Program-made: the position numbers and the translations under genes | NCBI GenBank assembly: GCA_902778255.1 | Contig: CACYXD010000015.1 | Span: 1 to 64,000, forward strand | Reading direction: 5' to 3' | DNA length: 64,000 nucleotides | Origin: an uncultured Prevotellaceae bacterium | GTDB lineage: Bacteria; Bacteroidota; Bacteroidia; Bacteroidales; Bacteroidaceae | Notes under the pieces: model-generated | Database searches by the model: none | Seen by the model: only the letters and a program-made list of their open reading frames with translations | Told to the model about the DNA's origin: nothing | Shown here: positions 58,740 through 64,000 of the stretch, in pieces | How the letters are laid out: each line of letters starts with the position of its first letter | Position numbering within the stretch: position 1 is the stretch's first letter

Positions 58740-59928
58740 ATTCCTTTGCCATTTGTTTGTTCTTCAGATAAGTCTCCACGTCCTTGTCGCCGCGACCGCT
58801 CACAGTCAGCACCACCACATCATCTTTCTTGAATGTCAACTTCTTCAGGGCAGCGATGGCATGAGCACTCTCAATAGCGGGGATGATACCCTCCATGCGG
58901 GTGAGTTCATAACCACCATAGATAGCCTCGTCGTCATTGATAGAGAGCACCTGTGTGCGTCCCTGTTTTGCCATGTTGCAATGCATGGGGCCTACACCAG
59001 GATAGTCGAGACCCGCACTAATGGTGAAGGCCTCCTGAATCTGGCCGTCCTCGTTCTGCATCACCAGCATCTTTGCCCCATGCAGGATACCCGTTGTGCC
59101 GCGATGGATGGTGGCAGCGGTGTAGTCGGTATCCCAGCCATGTCCGCCAGCCTCCGCGAGTACTATCTTCACGCGCTCGTCATCCATATAGTGGTAGATG
59201 GTGCCTGCCGCATTACTGCCACCACCGATGCAGGCGATGAGGTAGTCGGGGTAGTTGCGTCCGATCTTTTCTTCCAACTGCCATTTGATTTCCTCAGAGA
59301 TGACGCTCTGCATCCGGGCTACGAGGTCGGGATAGGGATGAGGTCCCATGGTTGAGCCAACGATATAAAAGGTGTCGGCAGGATGACAGCACCAGTCGCG
59401 AATGGCCTCACTGCACGCATCGCTCAGCGTCATGTTGCCTGTACGTACGGGATGTACCTCGGCTCCCAGCATCTTCATGCGTTCCACGTTTGTGTGCTGG
59501 CGCTCTACATCGGTAGCTCCCATGAACACCTCGCATTTCATGTTCATCAGTGCACAGACGGTGGCTGTGGCTACGCCGTGCTGTCCAGCGCCAGTCTCAG
59601 CGATGATGCGTGTCTTGCCCATTTTCTTTGCCAGCAGGATCTGTCCGATGGTATTGTTGATTTTGTGTGCACCTGTGTGGTTTAGGTCTTCACGCTTCAG
59701 ATAAAGCTGGCAGCCATAGTGTTCACTCATGCGTTTTGCATAATAAAGTGGTGACGGACGACCCACATAGTCTTTCAGCAGGGCATGATACTCCTGTTTG
59801 AACTCCTCTGATTCGATGATTGGCAGATAAGCCTCCTGCAAATCGTGCACGCACTTGTAGAGAATCTCTGGCACGTAAGCACCTCCGAACTCTCCGTAGA
59901 AACCATTTTTGTCAACTTGGTAATTCAT
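58726..59928 (-). CDS. trpB: Tryptophan synthase beta chain
   Basis: TrpB joins indole and serine with pyridoxal phosphate. The 400-residue protein shows RPSPLYYAKRMSEH, LNHTGAHKINNTIGQ (the PLP lysine), AETGAGQHGVATAT, CIGGGSNAAGT, and EGIIPAIESAHA. It is the first structural gene behind the trp leader, and the trpE gene starts before its end. Confidence 0.97.
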   Translation of the reverse strand: MNYQVDKNGFYGEFGGAYVPEILYKCVHDLQEAYLPIIESEEFKQEYHALLKDYVGRPSPLYYAKRMSEHYGCQLYLKREDLNHTGAHKINNTIGQILLAKKMGKTRIIAETGAGQHGVATATVCALMNMKCEVFMGATDVERQHTNVERMKMLGAEVHPVRTGNMTLSDACSEAIRDWCCHPADTFYIVGSTMGPHPYPDLVARMQSVISEEIKWQLEEKIGRNYPDYLIACIGGGSNAAGTIYHYMDDERVKIVLAEAGGHGWDTDYTAATIHRGTTGILHGAKMLVMQNEDGQIQEAFTISAGLDYPGVGPMHCNMAKQGRTQVLSINDDEAIYGGYELTRMEGIIPAIESAHAIAALKKLTFKKDDVVVLTVSGRGDKDVETYLKNKQMAKEYGNF

Positions 59929-59969
59929 CTTTGTATTGTTTCTTTATTTGTTAAGTCGATATGTCAATT

Positions 59970-60010
59970 AAAAAATCTGAGAGGCCCATCGTAAGAACGA
60001 TAGGCCTCTC
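59970..60010 (-). terminator. Attenuator terminator in the trp leader
   Basis: A 14-bp near-perfect stem (59979-59992 with 59997-60010) with a 4-nt loop is followed on the minus strand by a run of T. It lies between the leader peptide and trpB. Confidence 0.9.
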
Positions 60011-60051
60011 ATTATCTTTTCTGTGCAAACCATAGGCACGCGGCTATCTTC

Positions 60052-60111
60052 TCACGATCTTTTGAATCTTGAGTTGCGCCACCACCAATAATTGTTTGCA
60101 GACATTGTCAT
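60052..60111 (-). CDS. trpL: trp operon leader peptide with three tandem Trp codons
   Basis: The 19-codon frame reads MTMSANNYWWWRNSRFKRS, with three consecutive TGG codons at positions 9-11. A second ATG (codon 3) could also be the start. The frame lies between the trp promoter and the attenuator terminator, the layout expected for ribosome-mediated attenuation: stalling at the Trp codons under starvation would favour an antiterminator and allow expression of trpBEGDCFA. A Bacteroidetes trp leader RNA of this kind (the Bacteroid-trp motif) has been described. Confidence 0.88.
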   Translation of the reverse strand: MTMSANNYWWWRNSRFKRS

Positions 60112-60139
60112 TTCTCTTGTTGTTTTTATAATTCGGCAG

Positions 60140-60171
60140 CAAAAGTAGATATTTTCTTTCAGACTGCCAAA
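60140..60171 (-). promoter_or_regulatory. trp operon promoter
   Basis: On the minus strand TTTG (60168-60171), a 20-nt spacer and TACTTTTG (60140-60147) precede the leader peptide. Transcription should begin near 60134. Confidence 0.75.
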
Positions 60172-60217
60172 TTTTTTCACTAGAATTTTACGATTTCACA
60201 CAAATTTAGCGTTTTTC

Positions 60218-60970
60218 TTACCATTCATCATCCTCGTTTCCAACGATTCCGTTCTTGATAGCCTCTTCCACCTTGTCCATGATAGCATTGGAATAGGCGT
60301 GGGTCATCACGAGGGCTTTTGAGCAGGTGCGTTTCTTGTTGTCTTTTTCTACAAAGGGATAATGCTTGGCAATCTCCCACTGTTCATCATAGAGGCGACG
60401 GTCGGTATTGTCGCCCTTCAGGCGCTTGCCATCACCATAGTAGTTCTGGCGCTCCGTACGGTTGGAACTGTTGTCGAGAATACCGCCCACCCATCCTGCA
60501 GCCTCAGCTTTCAGGATGTCATAGTTTTGAACGGTATAGGTGACACGCACACGTCCGTCCTTGATATCAATTTTGATAACGGGCGTGATGCTTACCACAT
60601 AGCGATTAATAGTACCTGTATGATCGGCAATACCGTCGATAGACGATGAGATAATGATGCATCCACCCTCCTTATCATTGAGCGTGATGGCCTGCTTATC
60701 CTTAAAAGTAGCCGTGACCCAGTAGTTCAGCGCTACATAAAGCTGTGCCTTTGTCTTACCAGGGGCTTGGATAACCTGCTGATAAGACAGCGACTCGTTC
60801 TTATCAAGTGTCAAGTCCTTAGCCAGATTGGCAGCAGCGTCGAGCCACTTATCACCATATTTCTCCTTAGCATATTTCTCCAAATCGGCCGCTTTCATGA
60901 TTTGTGCCTGAGCACTCATAGCACTGCAAGCAAGGACTGTGGCCAGAATCCAATTGAAAAGACTCTTCAT
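60218..60970 (-). CDS. DUF4468-domain exported protein
   Basis: The 250-residue protein has a signal peptide (about 1-22, SAQAQ) and a DUF4468 (TBP-like fold) domain with QLYVALNYWVTATFKDKQ, INRYVVSITPVIKIDIKDGRVRV and a short C-terminal helix. The function of DUF4468 is unknown. It is transcribed divergently from greA. Confidence 0.85.
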   Translation of the reverse strand: MKSLFNWILATVLACSAMSAQAQIMKAADLEKYAKEKYGDKWLDAAANLAKDLTLDKNESLSYQQVIQAPGKTKAQLYVALNYWVTATFKDKQAITLNDKEGGCIIISSSIDGIADHTGTINRYVVSITPVIKIDIKDGRVRVTYTVQNYDILKAEAAGWVGGILDNSSNRTERQNYYGDGKRLKGDNTDRRLYDEQWEIAKHYPFVEKDNKKRTCSKALVMTHAYSNAIMDKVEEAIKNGIVGNEDDEW

Positions 60971-61085
60971 AACTGTACTTATTTAATGCGTTGATAATTT
61001 GGCGACAAAGATACGAAATAATTATCGGAACACCACTATATAATATGGTAAAAAGGAGGGGGGAGCCTAACTTTTCTTCAAAAAA

Positions 61086-61117
61086 TTTGGCGGTTTCGGA
61101 AAAAAGGTTTATCTTTG
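61086..61117 (+). promoter_or_regulatory. greA promoter
   Basis: TTTG (61086-61089), a 20-nt spacer and TATCTTTG (61110-61117). Transcription should start about 61123, giving a leader of about 115 nt. Confidence 0.8.
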
Positions 61118-61148
61118 CAGCGGATAATGACAAAAAGAGAAAACGAGG

Positions 61149-61188
61149 ATTCCGACTTGAAAGGACAGTCGGGATTCTTTCTTTTTTG
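61149..61188 (+). terminator. Terminator in the greA leader (possible attenuator)
   Basis: ATTCCGACT (61149-61157) pairs with AGTCGGGAT (61167-61175), with T-rich TTCTTTCTTTTTT after it. It lies between the greA promoter and the greA start. Premature stop here would yield an RNA of about 65 nt. Confidence 0.7.
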
Positions 61189-61238
61189 CCGACCGAAGGA
61201 AATACCTAAGATAATATAAAACAAAAAATAATAGAATT

Positions 61239-61706
61239 ATGGCTTATATGTCACAAGAAGGCTATGATAAACTCATAGCCGAACTGAAACGTCTGGAGGG
61301 CGTTGAGCGTCCCAAGGCATCGGCCGCCATCGCAGAGGCACGCGATAAGGGCGACTTGAGTGAGAACAGCGAATACGAGGCAGCCAAGGAGGCACAGGCC
61401 CACCTGGAGTCAAAGATCAACCTGCTGAAGCAACAGATATCTGAGGCAAAGATTGTGGATACGTCGCGCCTGAGCACAGATTCTGTACAGATTCTGTCGA
61501 AGGTAGAGATGACCAATTTGGCCAATAAGGCTCGCATGACATACACCATCGTGAGCGAGAGCGAGGCTAACTTGCGTGAGGGAAAGATCTCTATCCAGAC
61601 ACCTATTGCCCAGGGCTTGCTCAACCATAAGGTGGGCGACGAGGTGGAGGTGAAGATTCCTCGCGGTACCATTAAGTTGAGAATCGAGAAAATTACTGTA
61701 GGATAA
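61239..61706 (+). CDS. greA: Transcription elongation factor GreA
   Basis: GreA rescues arrested RNA polymerase by stimulating RNA cleavage through the secondary channel. The 155-residue protein has the N-terminal coiled coil with ARDKGDLSENSEYEAAKEAQ (acidic tip) and the C-terminal FKBP-like domain (VKIPRGTIKLRIEKI). The length is typical. The leader contains a terminator-like hairpin (61149-61188). The HIT gene follows 60 nt downstream with an 8-nt repeat array between them. Confidence 0.96.
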   Translation: MAYMSQEGYDKLIAELKRLEGVERPKASAAIAEARDKGDLSENSEYEAAKEAQAHLESKINLLKQQISEAKIVDTSRLSTDSVQILSKVEMTNLANKARMTYTIVSESEANLREGKISIQTPIAQGLLNHKVGDEVEVKIPRGTIKLRIEKITVG

Positions 61707-61715
61707 AAATTAATG

Positions 61716-61755
61716 TCGATATATTGAGGTTTCGATATGTCGATAAATCGAAAAA
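61716..61755. repeat. 8-nt tandem repeat between greA and the HIT gene
   Basis: TCGATATA, TTGAGGTT, TCGATATG, TCGATAAA and TCGAAAAA follow each other (five units of 8 nt). Confidence 0.7.
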
Positions 61756-61766
61756 GATTAAAGAAA

Positions 61767-62168
61767 ATGGATATTTTCAGTAAGATTGCTGCTGGCGAGA
61801 TTCCCAGCTACAAGTGTGCAGAGAACGAGAAGTTCTATGCCTTCCTTGATATCAATCCTGTGGCAAAAGGTCACACGCTGGTAATCCCTCGTCGTGAGGT
61901 AGATTATATCTTTGATATGGACGACGACGAGTTGGCTGAGTTTGAGGTCTTTGCAAAGCAAGTGGCCGTGGCCCTGAAGAAGGCTTTCCCCTGCAAGAAG
62001 GTGGCTCAGGTGGTGCTGGGCCTTGAGGTGCCCCATGCGCATATCCACCTCATTCCTATGAACAGCGAGGGCGACGTGGACTTCCGCAAAGAAAAACTGC
62101 ATCTCCCCAATGAGGAAATGCAGCAGATAGCTGAAAAGATTTACGCCGAGTTCAATGGTAAACAGTAA
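61767..62168 (+). CDS. HIT-family nucleotide-binding protein
   Basis: The roughly 133-residue protein has the histidine triad HAHIHLIP near residue 92 and the family start MDIFSKIAAGEIPSYK. HIT proteins hydrolyse adenosine phosphoramidates or dinucleoside polyphosphates. I chose ATG 61767 because the upstream ATG 61737 lies inside an 8-nt repeat and gives a basic tail not found in relatives. The C-terminal residues NGKQ and the stop codon are formed by a 7-nt repeat array (62154-62181). Confidence 0.92.
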   Translation: MDIFSKIAAGEIPSYKCAENEKFYAFLDINPVAKGHTLVIPRREVDYIFDMDDDELAEFEVFAKQVAVALKKAFPCKKVAQVVLGLEVPHAHIHLIPMNSEGDVDFRKEKLHLPNEEMQQIAEKIYAEFNGKQ

Positions 62169-62181
62169 ATTGTAAACTATA
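62154..62181. repeat. 7-nt tandem repeat at the end of the HIT gene
   Basis: AATGGTA, AACAGTA, AATTGTA and AACTATA. They supply the stop codon of the HIT gene and reach the 3' end of the convergent manC gene. Confidence 0.75.
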
Positions 62182-63268
62182 CAAACTTTTCCCCATAACG
62201 TATGCCAACCTCGTTGACATACTTGCGAATGAGCGACGATGAGTCGCTCTTTTTGCATATGAGTAGCACGTCGCCTTCTTCGGCCACGATAAAACCTTCC
62301 AATCCGTTGATAATGCCGATGTGCCCCTTTGGCAGTTTGATGATATTGCCCTTGCAGTCTTCTGTTATCACCTCAGAGTCAATCACTACGTTTTCATCGG
62401 TTGTGTGACTCATAAACTCATAGACGGAGTGCCATGTGCCCAAGTCGGCCCAGCCGAAGTCCACCTGTTTCACATATACCTTATTGCCTTGCTGTAGCAG
62501 CCCTTGGTCGATGGCCACATTGGGCAGTGAGGCGTAGTTGCGACCAATATAGTCAATGACCTGATCGATGGTGTAGGTATGGTTCTCGCATAGTCCAGGG
62601 GCAAACATCTCCAGGAACAGCTTGCGAAGACATTCGCGCAGGTGACGGGCATTACTGAGAATCAATCCCGTGTTCCACAAGAACTCGCCGCTCTCCATAA
62701 ATAGTTGTGCAAACTCCCTTTCAGGTTTCTCAACAAACGACTGGATACGGTAAACATGATCGAACTCACCGTTGGAGCCCATCTGGATATAGCCATAGCC
62801 TGGTTCCGGACGTGTAGGCTTGATGCCCATCACCAGTACCATGTCCTGCTGGCCAACAAGTTCTAACCCATCGAAGATATTGCGCTTAAAGGCCTCTTCA
62901 CCGGTTATATACTGGTCGCTCGGTACGATGACGATACTGGCGTTCTCGTTACGCTTTTGGATGTTCAGCATCGCCCATGCTGTGCTGCCCGCCGTGTTGC
63001 GGTTGACAGGTTCTATCATCAGACATTCGTCGCTCAACTCTGGCAGTTGTTCGTGTACCCAGTGCTCGTATTCCTTACACGTACATACATATATATTCTC
63101 TTTAGGAACGATAGATGCCATCCTGTAGAAGGTGTCCTGCAACTGTGTACGTCCTGTTCCGAAGAAATCAATAAATTGCTTGGGACGCTCCATCCTACTT
63201 GATGGCCACAGTCTTTTCCCTCGTCCGCCTGCTAAGATAATGCAGTAATGATTGTTTGAAAAACTCAT
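62177..63268 (-). CDS. manC: Mannose-1-phosphate guanylyltransferase
   Basis: The enzyme makes GDP-mannose from GTP and mannose 1-phosphate for cell-surface polysaccharides. The 363-residue protein has the nucleotidyltransferase signature ILAGGRGKRLWPSSRMERPK (about 11-30), the VIVPSDQYITGEE segment and a WNTGLILSNA block. A second, isomerase domain is absent, so it is the monofunctional type. It is convergent with the HIT gene; its promoter is not clear. Confidence 0.94.
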   Translation of the reverse strand: MSFSNNHYCIILAGGRGKRLWPSSRMERPKQFIDFFGTGRTQLQDTFYRMASIVPKENIYVCTCKEYEHWVHEQLPELSDECLMIEPVNRNTAGSTAWAMLNIQKRNENASIVIVPSDQYITGEEAFKRNIFDGLELVGQQDMVLVMGIKPTRPEPGYGYIQMGSNGEFDHVYRIQSFVEKPEREFAQLFMESGEFLWNTGLILSNARHLRECLRKLFLEMFAPGLCENHTYTIDQVIDYIGRNYASLPNVAIDQGLLQQGNKVYVKQVDFGWADLGTWHSVYEFMSHTTDENVVIDSEVITEDCKGNIIKLPKGHIGIINGLEGFIVAEEGDVLLICKKSDSSSLIRKYVNEVGIRYGEKFV

Positions 63269-63380
63269 ATATTAGATTTGTAGTTTTTGTTTCTGGCTGC
63301 TAAGTTACGAAACTTTTTTGAGAAAACCAAGTATTTTTAAGATTTTTAGTAGAAAGTTTTGCGGATTCAAAAAAACTTCG

Positions 63381-63388
63381 TATCTTTG
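63381..63388 (+). promoter_or_regulatory. -7 box of tRNA-Leu
   Basis: TATCTTTG with TTTG 19 nt upstream (63358-63361). Confidence 0.75.
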
Positions 63389-63402
63389 CACCCGCTTTTC
63401 GA

Positions 63403-63484
63403 GCCCAGATGGCGGAATCGGTAGACGCGCTGGTCTCAAACACCAGTGGGGCAACCCGTCCCGGTTCGACCCCGGGTCTGGGTA
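63403..63484 (+). tRNA. tRNA-Leu (CAA anticodon)
   Basis: The 82-nt sequence starts GCCCAGATGGCGGAATCGG. Its anticodon stem CTGGT/ACCAG closes the loop CTCAAAC (anticodon CAA), with a long variable arm (GGGGCAACCCG), the T-arm CCCGGTTCGACCCCGGG, and an acceptor closing TCTGGGT plus A. CCA is not encoded. A long variable arm is typical of tRNA-Leu. Confidence 0.95.
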
Positions 63485-63499
63485 CAAAGCTTAAAAAGC

Positions 63500-63531
63500 A
63501 ATCCTCTGTAAAATTTTACAGAGGATTTTTT
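63500..63531 (+). terminator. Terminator after tRNA-Leu
   Basis: A perfect 14-bp palindrome AATCCTCTGTAAAA / TTTTACAGAGGATT is followed by TTTT. It can also terminate the metallophosphoesterase gene from the other side. Confidence 0.85.
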
Positions 63532-63998
63532 AGTTTTAATACTATATACTCCGATTGGGTGCCAATGCGGTATTTGCCTCCCCAGATTCCCAGTCCGCTA
63601 CTGACGTAGTAGTAGGTGTTGCCTCGCTGATGACTTCCCCATGCACATTCGTAAAGCCGATGGGTGATCCATGAGATAGGCCATATCTGTCCCTCATGGG
63701 TATGTCCGCTGAGTTGGAAGTCGATACCAGTCTGTTCAGCTTGCTCCAAGTGATACGGCTGATGGTCCAGCAGAATCTGATATTTCGTGCTGTCGGCTTT
63801 CTGCATCAGTTTCTTGAGTGCTGTGCGATGTATGTTGGTGCGATCGTCACGTCCAATGATGCAGAGGTCGTCTGCCACGATGCATGAGTCTTGTAGTAGG
63901 TGGATGCCTGCTTCAGCATAGAACTGACATGCCCGTGGTTCGTTGCTATAGTATTCGTGATTTCCCAGACAGGCATAGACGGGAGCCTTTAGTCGATG
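63516..63998 (-). CDS. Metallophosphoesterase (5' truncated by window edge)
   Basis: The frame is open through the right edge of the window, so the N-terminus is missing. Visible are the metal-binding LGNHEYY segment near the edge, LLDHQPYH, and LSGHTHEGQIWP, motifs of calcineurin-like phosphoesterases of the YaeI/UDP-diacylglucosamine-pyrophosphatase-like group, often with an N-terminal membrane anchor. The C-terminal GLGIWGGKYRIGTQSEYIVL is typical. The substrate is not known. Confidence 0.88.
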   Translation of the reverse strand, partial: HRLKAPVYACLGNHEYYSNEPRACQFYAEAGIHLLQDSCIVADDLCIIGRDDRTNIHRTALKKLMQKADSTKYQILLDHQPYHLEQAEQTGIDFQLSGHTHEGQIWPISWITHRLYECAWGSHQRGNTYYYVSSGLGIWGGKYRIGTQSEYIVLKLKNPL

Positions 63999-64000
63999 GA

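Overview
The window looks like a chromosome segment of a Bacteroidales bacterium, most likely Prevotella or a close relative. The reasons are the many TAnnTTTG -7 promoter boxes (often with TTTG about 20 nt upstream), the trp gene order B-E-G-D-C-F-A, S46 and C10 peptidases, DUF4419/DUF4421/DUF4468 proteins, BspA-type leucine-rich-repeat proteins, LruC-domain lipoproteins, HmuY-like haem uptake, and tRNA genes without an encoded CCA. Species cannot be fixed from sequence alone.

Layout. 1-5.6 kb: the end of a mobilisable element (Toprim-like DUF6371 protein and MobV relaxase with a hairpin-rich candidate oriT), then a DUF4419 protein and a lipoprotein, a strongly structured candidate RNA, a cluster of TTGCGAACAA sites, and tRNA-Met. 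5.8-8.7 kb: core genes (ribF, a CPBP protease) and an ECF sigma factor with a probable anti-sigma partner. 8.7-21.3 kb: an AT-rich accessory region with a REP-associated transposase (RAYT) element, at least two internally deleted non-autonomous derivatives, REP-like palindromes, an orphan Rhs-type C-terminal domain (HEYGH motif), several small lipoproteins, a TPR/HTH regulator and two BspA-like LRR proteins. 21.3-24.2 kb: a BASS transporter and a YdcF-family gene, followed by a repeat-rich gene-poor stretch. 24.2-31.1 kb: lipoprotein, DUF4421 protein, xerD, dusB and a C10 protease. 31.1-36.3 kb: a TonB-dependent receptor with a Cys/His-rich small protein, and a GH51 arabinofuranosidase. 36.3-53.3 kb: LruC-domain proteins, a haem-uptake-like operon, and a tightly packed operon of an LruC protein, SpmAB-like protein, flippase, S46 dipeptidyl-peptidase and a two-DTG aspartic protease. 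53.4-60.2 kb: the complete trp operon behind a leader peptide with three consecutive Trp codons and a terminator. 60.2-64 kb: a DUF4468 protein, greA with a leader terminator, a HIT protein, manC, tRNA-Leu and a truncated metallophosphoesterase.

The most unusual signals are in repeats. (i) Short tandem arrays with an exact 7-nt unit recur at gene boundaries and in frame inside trpE, trpF, the GH51 gene and probably the sigma factor. (ii) Intergenic arrays and paired palindromes with different sequences share a 22-nt period at six places, always just downstream of genes. (iii) The RAYT element has decayed into a local family whose ends supply start regions or C-termini of neighbouring reading frames. 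(iv) Several promoters place the -7 box 4-8 nt before the start codon, which predicts leaderless or nearly leaderless mRNAs.
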